Part shown: in pieces, positions 10,136 to 21,267 of the stretch
How the letters are laid out: the number at the start of each line of letters is the position of its first letter
How positions within the stretch are numbered: the stretch's first letter is position 1
Source: Berghia stephanieae
Lineage: Eukaryota > Mollusca > Gastropoda > Nudibranchia > Aeolidiidae
NCBI GenBank assembly: GCA_034508935.3
Contig: CM067445.1
Coordinates: forward strand, 14,200,821 to 14,264,820
Direction of reading: 5' to 3'
Length of the DNA stretch: 64,000 nucleotides
Program-made: the position numbers and the translations under genes
The notes under the pieces: generated by a model
Seen by the model: the letters and a program-made list of their open reading frames with translations, nothing else
What the model was told of the DNA's origin: nothing
The model's database searches: none

Positions 10136-11094
10136 ATGACCCAAAAATGCAAAGCAAATACCAGAGTACCAATTTGGAAAAGGCAAAATCACTTGAAAAT
10201 CAAGACTTCCGTTGGTGCCATTTCAACAAAACAAAAACACGGCGAAGAAATCAAGAAGTCTGTACAGAAGTGCATTGATCAAAACTACCCTGGAAAAAAA
10301 TGGACAAGAATCTATACCGCTGGTTCATGCAATAAAGAACACACATGCGGGGGCCTGGGAGTGCACATCGAGTACACAAATGGTCAACAAAAGGAGATCA
10401 GCAAACCGACTGGTACTCGCACTTCAATCTACAAGTCAGAGGCAGATGCAATCCATGAAGCTATTAAGCAAATCCTCTCAGAAAATGAAAAACCAAGACA
10501 CATAGTGGTTTTAACAGATGCTAAGAAAATTCTGGAGGATATCATGGTGTCCTTTGCGATGATATAGACGCCCTGGTGGAAGACCTCATGAAGCTAAGCA
10601 AGTTCACCAACATTGTACGGCAGTGGATTCCAGGACACTGTGGGATACTTGGAAATCAGATCGCTGACCAACTGGCAAAGGCAGGCAGTCGCATGCAGCA
10701 ACCCTCCCCAATGTACTTAACAGGAGAAATCAACAAAATGGCCAAATTTATCCAGTCTCAGAGATGGAGAGAGAAGCACCCAGAATACAACATGAATGAC
10801 CCAATCAAGGTGCTCAACAAAAAGGAACAGGTCATCATCTTCAGACTGAGAACTGGACACAACCAGTTAAAGGAACATATGTGGAGGATGTCCAGAGCAG
10901 GTGCCTCTGGACAATGTGACTGCGGACTTGAAAATGAAAATGGACATCATGTCCTAATGGAATGTCCAAGGTACAACCAGCTGAGAAGGAACTTCTGGCC
11001 TGACCCAACCTCATACTCAAAGAAGCTGTACGGCAGTGAGGACGACCTCAGGACCACTGTGGGCTTCATTCACCAGACCGGACTGACCATGTGA
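10136..11094 (+). pseudogene. RNase H and C-terminal knuckle of the plus-strand LINE
   Basis: The RNase H block starts KKWTRIYTAGSCNKE, so the usual TDGS Asp is Ala here. It continues IYKSEADAIHEAIKQ (Glu) and HIVVLTDAKKIL (Asp), then changes frame near 10540-10575 into IVRQWIPGHCGILGNQIADQLAKAG (last Asp) and the knuckle QCDCGLENENGHHVLMEC. The stop is followed within 15 bases by the GAA tail. Confidence 0.82.
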
Positions 11095-11126
11095 CGTGAC
11101 GGGAACGAAGAAGAAGAAGAAGAAGT

Positions 11127-11500
11127 AAATAAAAGTTGATATTTTTTAATCGGCAACAATATTTATCATGGCGTCCGATGTGTGATTGCGACATATCATT
11201 GTGACAAACACGAAGCGGCGCAAGGTAGAAGCAGGGTGGAGGGGTGCGTGTTGGTGGAAATTACCCAATCGGCTGACAGTTTCAAAAAAGTTATTTTCAG
11301 AATGGGCCAATATTGGGGCTGGCGGTGGTGTTTGAAGGCAAAAATAAAACGTAAACAAGTGACTCATTTTATAACTCTTTGTTAGCATGGATTGGTATCT
11401 AAGCGACCCGACCCAGCCCGCCTAGATTGGTATTGATATAATCATATTTATACACAGTTACATAGCATTATTTCATTGATTGAAATATAATGGTGGGGAT
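11127..11500. other. No gene recognised
   Basis: Unique-looking sequence between the LINE tail and a CT microsatellite. Short frames on both strands show no recognisable motif. Confidence 0.5.
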
Positions 11501-11503
11501 GTT

Positions 11504-11512
11504 CTCTCTCTT

Positions 11513-11564
<52 letters not shown>

Positions 11565-11606
11565 CTTTCTTTCTCTCTCTCTTTCTCTCTCACTCCCTCC
11601 ACCACC
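11504..11606. repeat. CT microsatellite
   Basis: CTCTCT tract with short interruptions, ending in CACCACCACC. Confidence 0.95.
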
Positions 11607-11818
11607 ACCACCGTGCTTTAGGCATTGATCATTGTATGTAAAGTACTGTATTAATTATGGCTTTACCTATGAAAATCACACACTATTGAGAAATCGTATA
11701 TATGCACATGCTAACAAAACAGATTGTGCCTTAGGTGAATGACTAGTTGATAAAATTGTGTTATCGTCGTTTAGGTCATATAACCGTCAAAAAGTTGGAC
11801 ATAGAAGAACCCCATTAG

Positions 11819-12345
11819 GTTTTTTTTGTTTTTGTTTTTAAGGGTTTTACGGCGCTTCCAACACATTAAGGTCATATAAGCGCCAGTAAAAAGGAAGAAA
11901 ATGGGATAGTAAAAAGTTTTAGAATTACACTTAAAGCATCCAAGAATAAGGCAGACAAAGGAGAATTGGTTCAAATAGGCAACCGTTGTAGATTCCAAGA
12001 GCACACTATCAGTGTACTTAAGTTTGAGATCACCTAAAAGTCTCATCCAGACACAAGCACAGGTCCCCACTAAGAGGAGTACACTGAAATGTTTACAAAT
12101 CATATAATACATAAACAAAACATAATACAGTGCATAACAGAGAGATGATTTACAAGGAAAAAAATATCATCTCCCAAAACTAACTATACATTTGACTGTT
12201 TCCCTCCCAGCCAGGGCCAGGACAAAACCAAGTAATCTCATTCCAAGACAAAGACAGAAAGCATGTTGGAAAACAGATATACGAGGATAGAAGACACAGT
12301 ATGTACATCCCTGCCCGCTATGGGAGGTCAGGAACCCCACCCAGG
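11819..12345 (-). mobile_element. ~530 bp LINE-tailed retroposon, copy A, full length
   Basis: Flanked by an exact 10 bp target-site duplication ACCCCATTAG (11809-11818 and 12346-12355). On the minus strand it begins CTGGGTGGGGTTCCTGACC and ends with a hairpin (GGCGCTTATATGACCTTAA ... AAGCGCCGTAAAACCC) and a TTAAAAACAAAAAC-type tail. No tRNA, 5S or 7SL head was recognised. It is one of about ten copies between 11.8 and 25.1 kb; several share this 5' start, which marks it as the real end and not random truncation. It is presumably moved by a partner LINE that recognises the 3' hairpin. Confidence 0.9.
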
Positions 12346-12396
12346 ACCCCATTAGTGATAAATTAAGTAAACATATGTATGCAAACATATTATATA

Positions 12397-14037
12397 GATA
12401 GTACCTAATATTGAACATTGTTTGTTTGGCTGTTTTCATGCACGATGGCAAAAATTATTGATTCAAATGACTGGAAAAAGTGTTTGATTTGCCAAATTGA
12501 TTCATCTGAAAAATTGATTTGTCCAGCTAATTCTAAACTTCCAAACAAGGACCAAGGATATATAACCTTTCTAGAAAATCTAAACCAATACAATTCGTTA
12601 CTGATAGCGATGTCAAAACACATCTTAATGGAACTCTTGAAGAATTGAAATCGAACAATGCAAAATGACATCGGTCGTGTCGAGTGAAATATAACTCTAA
12701 TGCAATTAAAAGACTCCAAGACAAGAAAAACAAAGAAGAAAAGCATGAATTTAGACTAGAAGCGAACATTACAATATCTGTTTTTGATTTTCAAGATCCA
12801 TCTTTGAGTATCGAATTGCCAATTGAAACAACACCCAGGGATACTTCAGGGAACCATGTCAAAAATCAGAGGAGAAGTTGAAATCAAACAGGACAAAGTG
12901 TTTTATATGTCAAAATAAGCGGCCAGGAAGGCTCCATGCTGTAATGACGAAGGAAATGGAAGATAAGATACTTGCTACAGCAACTTTGATAAAAGATATT
13001 ACAATGATCAGCTACATCGATGGTGGTGATTTAGTAGCGAAAGAGGCACACTACCATAAACTCTGCCACACCAAATACATGAATAAGGGTAGAAAATCGA
13101 AGACTCATCATATGAGGGGAAAATGTTCAGGTCCTGATGAAAGTTTCGATTTCGCAGCAGTCGTGTCTTATGTAGAGGAGAACCATAATGTAACCCACCA
13201 GTTGTCAAAACTTATTAAGAGTTTAAAAGTGAGTGCACCACTAGAGGTTGTGGAAATAACTATGCACACCCCACCCGGTTCAAAGAGCGGCTTATGAGAG
13301 TCTTTCCAAGCATATAATTCTATTCTTCTGGACGAAATACATATGTAGCACACGATAGCAAAGTTGCTGCGTTATTAGTAAAGAATCAAAAGGAACAAGC
13401 AGATGATAATACAATGTCTTTGTGGCGTGCAGCAAAAACTAACCGACAAGACATCATTCGCAAATGCCTCCAAACACCAACACAATGGGACATCGGGATT
13501 GGAAGTCAAGAAGGCGCAGTGCCTAACTCCCTGTTGACATTAATCAAAATGATTTTGGTTGGATCGTCTCCTTCAGAAAAGACAGATTCCAGGCATCAAG
13601 ACAGCCTATCTATATCACAACTTATTGTGTCAAATACCAAAAATAAAAATAGAACCGAGTCGACTTTTCAAAAAAGACAGTCGCAGATCAAAGAGACGCC
13701 ATTACCGTTGTATGTAAGTATTTTTTTTATACACACATACAAGATCAAAGAAGATTACAGCAATACATTAAACGGGCGGCATATCACGCTGGCTATGTTT
13801 TGAGCTCTGCAACAGAAAAAGATCCTGTACTACCATCACCTCTGGAATGGGGCTGGAAAATGGACGGAGGAAAGCTCTTACCATACTGGTCATCACAGCC
13901 GAAAGTATCCAAAGTGTGCCAACAACTTGTCAAATGTGGCTGCAAGAAAGGATGCACGTCCCGATGCAAATGTTTGCGAGCCCGCTTACCATGCACAGAC
14001 TTATGTCGATGTAGAGGATGTCATATCATAAACAATT
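12397..14037 (+). pseudogene. Decayed copy of a multi-zinc-motif / CXC-domain protein family
   Basis: Blocks in order: WKKCLICQID (about 12470), NAKxHRSCRVKYN (about 12675), then CFICQNKRPGRLH (12900), AHYHKLCHTKYMN (13048), an alpha-helical stretch ending SLSISQLIV (about 13600-13630), and a C-terminal RAAYHAGYVLSS-WGWKMDGG-KCGCKKGCTSRCKCLRAR-CRCRGC block (13768-14030). The end is a Tesmin/TSO1-like cysteine-rich CXC motif. The order matches large uncharacterised proteins found in many copies in invertebrates and fish. The middle of the usual protein seems missing and there are several breaks. The family's mode of spread is not known to me. Confidence 0.62.
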
Positions 14038-14039
14038 AG

Positions 14040-14973
14040 GTAGGTTGAAAATGTAATTTGATTATGAAGGACTATAAGGAAAAGCCAAACAAATAAAAGC
14101 CAAGCACTTTGGTCAGGCTTAACTCTTGACTTTAAACAGTCAATATCAGGTCTCAAGGTAGTTAGCATTAGCTTGAAAGCTTACCCCGTCCGGGAATCAC
14201 TGTAAAGTGCTTTGAACAGTTTGGTGGATATTGCCTATATAAAAGCTCACAGGGGTTTTGTTTTCATTGTAAAGCCACATGAATATGGAGTTGGCCGTGG
14301 ATTTTGTACTGTGTAATATAATTTTCATGATTTTATTCATTTTCAAATAATATTTAATTTCGCCCGATTTGACGCTGTTAACATATGCCCCGTTGAAAAC
14401 AAACAACCCTAAATCTTCCAAAATGAAAGCTATAAGATAGGGAATATGTCTATGGTTGATATGCAATAAAAAGTACGAGAGAAAATATGGTAATTTCGCA
14501 ACATAATAATATGTTCAGTACTAATCAGAAAGAGGGCGAATAGAATTTCCTCGATTATTCCCCCTGAATTTACTAATGTTTATAAAGTAAAATATAAAAT
14601 GCTTTAAAACCAACTTTTTTTGTAAAATGTCAGAATGCTTCTCTATCAGATTGTGTTCTTGGTGGTATAAGGTACCTGTGTGCCAATTTTCATGCTTTCA
14701 TCACCTATTTGCACAATTATACCTTAATTCCCCTGCGAATACACGCATAAGTAATTGTCAATGTCACCAGTGAGTCATCAGTGGTCGAAATCGCCGGGTG
14801 CAATTTTATAATACCCCTTTAATTAAAAAAAAAAAATAAATACGTTGGCTAGGTAAAATTAGTTCGGGGTAAAAATTTGTTCCGAGGTAGGAATGGAATA
14901 ATAACAAAGAATACGTGTGAAAAGACAAACATTATTTGGGACATTCGAAATAGTTCGAGGAAACCGTGCTGGA
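14040..14973. other. No gene recognised
   Basis: AT-rich, no motif, fold or boundary recognised. An A-run lies near 14825. Confidence 0.5.
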
Positions 14974-14982
14974 ATGTAATCT

Positions 14983-15770
14983 GGTTTTGTTTGTTTGTTT
15001 GTTTTTAGGTGTTTAACGGCGCTTTCGACACTATTTAGGTCATTTAAGCGCCCGTTTCTGTCTTTTATCAATTTTTATCGGCCTTTTTCTTTATTTTTTT
15101 CTTTAAGGGTTTAACGGCACTTGCAACACATTTAGGTTATATCAGCGCCAGTAAAAAGGAAGAAAATGGGATAGTAAAAAGTTCTAGAATTCTAGTTAAA
15201 GCACCCAAGAGAAAGTAAGACAAAGGGGAACTGGGAACAAATAGGGATCAGATGTAGATTCAAAGAGCAAACCACCAATGTACTTAGTTTGAGATCACCT
15301 ATAAGTCTCATCCGGACATAAGCACAAAATCCAACAAAGAGGAACACACTCAAATGCTTACATTATACACTTGAAATAACAAATATAATAATACATAACA
15401 GAGAGATGATTTACAAGGAAAAAAATATCATCTCCCAATACAACAACTATGCATTAATGCATTTGACTGTTTCCCCCTCAGCCAGAGTATCCGGCCAGGG
15501 CCAGGACAAAACCAAGTAATCTCATTCCAAGACAAAGACAGAAAGCATGTTGGAAAACAAACATAGGGGGATAGAAGACACAGTATGTACCTCCCTGCCC
15601 ACTATGGGAGGTCAGGAACCCCACCCAGTTATCGGCCTTGAGGGCCATAGCTGATCAATCGTGTACTGTTGTAATAAAATTTTTATAAAATCATAATAGT
15701 TACATGTTTGTTGTTTAAAAATACCTATTTACAATTTCTGCAGGTATTCCTGCAGATACTTCAAAATTGT
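14983..15770 (-). mobile_element. 5'-truncated LINE 3' end, interrupted by a retroposon
   Basis: 14983-15085 and 15629-15770 together match the last ~240 bp of the minus-strand LINE at 3195-3430, including the hairpin and the end of its coding region. A 9 bp repeat ATGTAATCT (14974-14982 and 15771-15779) could be its target-site duplication. However, the right-hand copy also matches the retroposon sequence TAATCTCATTCC, so the duplication is not certain. Retroposon copy B sits inside it. Confidence 0.75.
15086..15628 (-). mobile_element. LINE-tailed retroposon, copy B, nested in a LINE 3' UTR
   Basis: Exact 11 bp duplication TTATCGGCCTT at 15075-15085 and 15629-15639. Same 5' start (CTGGGTGGGG) and 3' hairpin as copy A. 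Nesting dates it as younger than the LINE fragment it splits. Confidence 0.9.
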
Positions 15771-15774
15771 ATGT

Positions 15775-15930
15775 AATCTCATTCCAAGACAAAGGCAGAA
15801 AGCAAGTTGGAAAAACAAGGGATAAGAAAGTATGTACCTCCTGCCATAGGGAGGTCAGATCCAAAGCAAGTTGAAACAGATATAAGAGGTATAACGTAGA
15901 AGAATAGTAAGTCACCTTCCTGCTCACTGT
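15775..15930 (-). mobile_element. Partial retroposon head sequences
   Basis: Two partial, rearranged matches to the 5' half of the retroposon (TTCCAAGACAAAGGCAGAAAGC; GATATAAGAGGTATAACG on the plus strand). The second is the host into which copy C inserted. Confidence 0.6.
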
Positions 15931-16465
15931 TTGTTTTTGTTTTTGTTTTTAAGGGTTTTACGGCGCTTGCAACACATTAAGGTCATATCAGCGCCAGTAA
16001 AAAGGAAGAAAATGGGATAGTAAAAAGTTCTAGAATTACAATAAAGCACCCAAGAAAAGGGAAGACAAAGGGGAATTGGTTCAAATAAGAAACAGGTGTA
16101 GATTCCAAAAGCACTCTATCAAAGTACTTAGTTTGAGATCACTAAAAGTCTCATCCAGACACAAGCACAGGTCCCTGCTAAGAGGAACACACTCGAATGT
16201 TTTACAAATCATATATAATATAAAGAAAGCATAATACAGTGCATAACAGAGAGATGATTGACAAGGAAAAAAATATCATCTCCCAAAACAATAACTATGC
16301 ATTCGACTGTTTCCCTCCCAGCCAGGACTCCGACCAGGGCCAGGAAAAAACCAAGTAATCTCATTCCAAGACAAAGACAAAGCAAATTGGAAAACAGATA
16401 TAGGGGGATAGAAGACACAGTAAGTGCCACCCTGCCCACTATGGGAGGCCCGGAACCCCACCCAA
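15931..16465 (-). mobile_element. LINE-tailed retroposon, copy C, nested in a related copy
   Basis: Exact 11 bp duplication CTGCTCACTGT at 15920-15930 and 16466-16476. The interrupted host reads CCTTCCTGCTCACTGTGGG across the site, itself the head region of a related retroposon. Confidence 0.88.
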
Positions 16466-16484
16466 CTGCTCACTGTGGGAGGTC

Positions 16485-16800
16485 AAGAACTTGTAAAATA
16501 TTAAGAGGAAAAAAAAAGAAACTAATTACATGCATTTCAAATGTTTATTTATCATTGCTATTAAAGCAAAAGGGTCGGGGAGGGGGGGGGGGGGGGTGTC
16601 GGGGTGGTGGTCATATTCAAAGCAGAGGAGGAAACAAGAAAATACCAGCAAACAATTCAATCGACATAAACACATTACATATTATGATCGCCTTTTGCGG
16701 TTTTGTTTTATGGATTTTAAATCTGTAAAAGGGTTTATCGGCACTTGCATCATACCTGGGTCATATAAGTGCCAGGAAAAGTAAGACCACAGACATATTT
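16485..16800. repeat. Non-retroposon part of the duplicated block, with a third hairpin-tail type
   Basis: Includes a poly-G run (about 16577-16597) and, at about 16727-16785, GTTTATCGGCACTTGCATC and CATATAAGTGCC. This gives the same hairpin layout as the LINE and the 530 bp family but with different bases (GGCACT/AGTGCC). The matching copy is at about 17945-18240. Confidence 0.7.
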
Positions 16801-17334
16801 TTTTGTTTTTTGTTTTTAAGGGTTTTACGGCGCTTGCAACACATTTAGGTCATATCAGCGCCAGTAAAAAGGAAGAAAATGGGATAGTAAAAAGTTATAG
16901 AATTACAATTAAAGCACCCAAGAAAAAGTAAGACAAAGGGGAACTGAGAACAAATAGGGATCAGATGTAGATTCCAAGAGCATACCACCAATGTACTTAG
17001 TTTGAGATCACCTATAAGTCTCATCCGGACACAAGAACAAAATCCAACAAAGAGGAACACACTCAAATGCTTACATTATACATTTTTTCAAAATAACAAA
17101 TATACTAATACATAACAGAGAGATGATTTACAAGGAAAAAAATATCATCTCCCAAAACATTAACTATGCATTTGACTGTTTCCCTCCCAGCCAGGACTCC
17201 GACCAGGGCCAGGATAAAAACTAAGTAATCTCATTCCAAGACAAAGACTGAAAGCATGTTGGAAAACAAACATAGGGGGATAGAAGACACAGTATGTACC
17301 TCCCTGCCCACTATGGGAGGTCAGGATCCCCACC
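16797..17334 (-). mobile_element. LINE-tailed retroposon, copy D
   Basis: Full-length by both ends (hairpin tail near 16825; start CTGGGTGGGGATCCTGACC ending near 17334). No target-site duplication is visible because its right flank is the start of the second duplicated arm. Confidence 0.82.
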
Positions 17335-17409
17335 CAGAAAGCAAGTTGGAAAACAGATATAAGAGGTATAGACGTAGAAGACATAGTAAGTCACCTTCCT
17401 GCTCACTGT

Positions 17410-17928
17410 TTGTTTGTTTTTGTTTTTTTTTTAAGGGTTTTACGGCGCTTGCAACACATTTAGGTTATATCAGCGCCAGTAAAAAGGAAGAAAATGGGAT
17501 AGTAAAAAGTTTAGAATTACAATTAAAGCACCCAAGAGAAAGTAAGACAAAGGGGAACTGGGAACAAATAGGGATCAGATGTAGATTCCAAGAGCATACC
17601 ACCAATGTACTTAGTTTGAGATCACCTATAAGTCTCATCCGGACACAAGCACATAATCCAACAAAGAGGAATACACTCAAATGCTTACATTATACATTGA
17701 AAATAAGAAATATTAATAATACATAACAGAGAGATGATTTACAAGGAAAAAAATATCATCTCCCAAAATAATAACTATGCATTTGACTGTTTCCCTCTCA
17801 GCGAGGACTCCGGCCAGGGACAGGACAAAACAAGTAATCTCATTCCAAGACAAAGACAGAAAGCAATTGGAAAACAGGTACAGGGGGATAGAAGACACCG
17901 CAAGTACCTCCTGCCCACCTTGGGAGGT
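17410..17928 (-). mobile_element. LINE-tailed retroposon, copy E
   Basis: Counterpart of copy C in the second arm; CACTGT at 17404-17409 and 17929-17934. Its 5' end is slightly shorter than in copy C. Confidence 0.82.
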
Positions 17929-18245
17929 CACTGTGGGAGGTCAAGAACTTGTAAAATATTAAGAGGAAAAAAAAAAGAAACTAATTACATGCATTTCAAA
18001 TGTTTATTTATCATTGCTATTAAAGCAAAGGGGTCGGGGAGGGGGTCGGGGTTGGTCATATTCAAAGCAGAGGAGGAAACAAGAAAATACCAGCAAACAA
18101 TTCAATCGACATAAACACATTACATATTATGATCGCCTTTCGCGGTTTTGTCTTATGGATTTTAAATCTGTTAAAGGGTTTATTGGCACTTGCATCATAC
18201 CTGGGTCATGTAAGTGCCAGGAAACGTAAGACCACAGACATAGAT

Positions 18246-18770
18246 AAAAGGAGGAACATGCGGAAGATGAAAATTGCTCATACTAAGAACATCTAAAAAG
18301 TGTGTATGTATTACTTAACTTAACACATACAATATTATTATAAGATCTGATTCATCCTTAATATAAATCATATATTGACATAAGAATAATAACCCAGAGA
18401 TTTATACGAGAAAAGAATCACCTATCATATAAAAATATGCATGGTGTCAGTGGCTATACTCCTATGACATGCTGTGATTCCAAACATATTCCTATATATA
18501 TATTACATGTATACAGAGACGCCAATTTTCAATTTGACTCACAGGAATTTCAGACACCACTCGGAGGAATATTCAATGCCGAAAGAGGAATTTCCACACA
18601 CACAAAAAGGGAATTAGGATGATATTTGGTATGGTGTTTAATATTGTATAGATCTAAATAGATAACTGATTAGAACTATATTATGATATATAAACACATT
18701 GCCAAACGCAACCTCAAAGTGTCCTTATTTCAAATGCAGTAAAGCTCCAAAACCTAATGGTGGTAGTGAG
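18246..18770. other. No gene recognised
   Basis: AT-rich spacer between the retroposon block and the trinucleotide repeats. No motif recognised. Confidence 0.5.
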
Positions 18771-18774
18771 GATG

Positions 18775-18802
18775 ATGTTGTGTTGGTTGTTGTAGTAGTA
18801 GT

Positions 18803-18861
<59 letters not shown>

Positions 18862-19275
18862 ATGATGACGATGTGATAATGGCTTGTTGTTGTAGTAGTA
18901 GTAGTGGTAGTGATGATGTTGTGGTGGTGGTGGTGGTTGTGGTTGTAGTAGTGGCAGTGGTTGTAGTAGTAGTGATGATGTGGTCTGGGGGTTGTAGTAG
19001 TGGTAGTAGTAGTAGTAGTGATGATGTAGTGGTGGTGGTTGTAGTAGTAATGATGATGTGGTGGTGGTGGTTATAGAAGTAGTGGTAGTGATGATGATGT
19101 GGTGGTGATGATTGTAGTAGTAATGATAATGATTTGGTGCTGGTGGTTGAAGTAGTAGTGGCAGTGATTGTGATTGTAGTAATAGTGGTCGTGATGAAGA
19201 TGCGGTGGTGGTGGTTGTAGTGTGTGTGTGTGTATGTGTGTGTGTGTGTGTTTGAGAGAGAGAGAGAGAGAGAGA

Positions 19276-19324
<49 letters not shown>

Positions 19325-19506
19325 TGTAGAGAGAGGTGCTGAAAGTGCACAGTGATAAGTAGAGCAACATGAAATTGAAAAACGAGGCTAAAGTTTGAGG
19401 TCAAAGTATTCGTGATTAGCTATTACTGGCTAGTACAGAAAGGTGAACATGAACATCAGTCCAGTGCCGTGAGCGCAATTTATTGATTGTGTGTGCGTGC
19501 GTATGA

Positions 19507-19590
<84 letters not shown>

Positions 19591-20321
19591 GAGTTTGGGC
19601 TAAATTTGTTTGAAGGGTTTTTACGGCGCTTGCAACACTGGTTGCAGTAGTATTGGTGGTGGTAGGGGCAGCGTTGTGGTGGTTGTAATAGTAGTTGCAG
19701 GGATGGTGATGTGATGGTGGTGGTAGAGATGATGATGTAATAGTGGTTGTAGTTGTGGTGGCATGGATGGTGATGTAGTTGTTGTAATAGTAGTGGTAGG
19801 GATGGTGATGTGGTGGTTGTTGCAGCAGTGGTGGTAGGGATGGTGATGTGGTGGTTGTAGCAGTAGTGGTGGTAGGGATGGTGATGTGGTTGTAGTAGTA
19901 GTGGTAGTGATGGTTGTAGTAGTAGTGATGATGATGTGGTGGTGATGGTGGTTGTAGTTGTAGTAGTAGCATTGGTGATGATGACGATGTGGTGGTGGTT
20001 GTTGTAGGAGTGGTAGTGATGGTGATTTGGTGGTGATGGTGGTTGTAGTTGTAGTAATAGCAGTTGTGATGATGACGATGTGGTGGTGGTTGTTGTAGGA
20101 GTGGTAGTGATGATGATTTGGTGGTGGTGGTTGTAGTAGTAGTGTAGTGATGATAGTGTGGTGGTGGTAGTAGAAGTAGTAGTAGTGATGGTGGTAGTTG
20201 TAGTAGTAGTGGTATTGATGATGATGTGGTGATGGTTGTAGTAGTAGTGGTATTGATGGTTGTAGTAATAGTGATGGTGATGTGGTGGTTATGGTCGGTG
20301 TGGTTGTAGTAGTAGCAGTAG

Positions 20322-20358
<37 letters not shown>
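18775..20358. repeat. Long trinucleotide repeat field (GTA/GTG/GAT) with GT and GA tracts
   Basis: Pure AGT tract at about 18803-18860, mixed GTA/GTG/GAT to about 19215, GT and GA runs at 19219-19320, GA runs at 19505-19590, more mixed trinucleotides at 19635-20335, and a pure GAT run at about 20320-20359. Reading frames here are single-amino-acid runs (Ser, Val, Tyr, Thr) and are not counted as genes. Confidence 0.95.
19607..19637 (-). mobile_element. Retroposon tail fragment (~30 bp) within the repeat field
   Basis: GAAGGGTTTTTACGGCGCTT followed by GCAACACTGG matches only the last bases of the 530 bp family. It reads as an extremely 5'-truncated insertion landing in the trinucleotide repeat, or the remainder of a deleted copy. 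Confidence 0.55.
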
Positions 20359-20359
<1 letters not shown>

Positions 20360-20896
20360 TTTTTTTTTTTTAAAGGGTTTTACGGCGCTTGCAACACATT
20401 AAGGTCATATCAGCGCCAGTAAAATGAAAGAAAATGGGATAGTAAAAAGTTCTAGAATTACCATTAAAGCACAAAAGAAAAGGTGAGACAAAGGGGAATT
20501 GGTTCAAATAGGGAACAGGTGTAGATTCCAAGAGCACACCGTCAAAGTACTTAGTTTGAGATCCCCTAAAAGTCTCATCCAGACACAAGCACAGGTCCCA
20601 AGTAAGAGGAATACACTCAAATGTTTACAAATCAAATAATATAATATGTAAACTAAACATAATACAATGCATAACAGAGAGATGATTTACATGGAAAAAA
20701 ATATTATCTCCCAAAACTATAACTATACATTCGACTGTTTCCCTCCCAGCCAAGGAACTCCGCTCAGGGTCAAGACAAAAATAAATAATCTCATTCCAAG
20801 ACAACGACAGGAAACACTTGGAAAAAGGGTATGGGGGGATAGAAGACACAGCATGTACCTCCCTGCCCACTATGGGAGGTCAGGATCCCCAGCCAG
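20360..20896 (-). mobile_element. LINE-tailed retroposon, copy F, inserted in a GAT repeat
   Basis: Full length by both ends. Flanks are ATGATGATGATG on the left and ATGACGATGATG on the right, consistent with a target-site duplication made of repeat sequence. Confidence 0.85.
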
Positions 20897-20995
20897 ATGA
20901 CGATGATGCGGTGGTGGTTGTATAGTAGTAGTGGTAATGAAGATGATGTGATGGTGGTGGTTGTATTAGTAGTGACTGGGGGGGGGGGGGGGGTA
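20897..20995. repeat. Remainder of the trinucleotide field with a poly-G run
   Basis: GAT/GTG repeats continue beyond copy F and end in a G-run at about 20976-20992. Confidence 0.85.
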
Positions 20996-21267
20996 TCCTT
21001 GGAAAAATTTAACCTCGCCGGAATTCGACGGAAGTTGCCCGTAACCCTGAATTTTTTGCTCCAGACGGGATTTTTTCTCCGGTGAAACCGGAGTTTTGGC
21101 ATCACTGTGTATTGTGTATTTATAATATGACTAAATATGAAGTTAGATAAAATGATCATAGCAATGCAAACAGCGTGGAGCAAAAATCAATCACAGTTCG
21201 CTATTCATACCGACTAGAAATATCAGACTAAATGATACAAATAAAATAAAAATCGTGCCTTTTTCTT

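Larger units (their letters stand above)
7300..11126 (+). mobile_element. RNase-H LINE, plus strand, several frameshifts, (GAA)n tail
   Basis: Domains in order: APE endonuclease (7425-8060), RT (about 8740-9590), thumb/connection (9623-9870), RNase H (about 10290-10690), CCHC-like C-terminal knuckle (CDCGLENENGHHVLMEC near 10918-10968), stop near 11092 and a GAAGAAGAAGAAGAAG tail at 11107-11126. The A-rich coding strand differs from the minus-strand LINE next to it, so the two are different families. At least four frame changes break the polyprotein. Confidence 0.88.
15850..18241. repeat. Local duplication of a nested-insertion block (two ~0.9 kb arms)
   Basis: 15850-16795 and 17338-18241 match along their length: the same retroposon head, the same insertion (copies C and E) at the same CACTGT site, the same AATTACATGCATTTC stretch, the same G-rich and AGAGGAGGAAAC stretch, and the same third-type tail. 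Sharing one insertion site means the block was duplicated after the insertion. Copy D (about 16797-17334) lies between the arms. Poly-A and poly-G runs differ in length. Confidence 0.8.

Noticed and set aside
18699-19972. Long Ser/Val/Tyr/Thr-run frames of up to 200 codons
   Set aside because: Translations of trinucleotide and dinucleotide repeats in several frames; no unique sequence.
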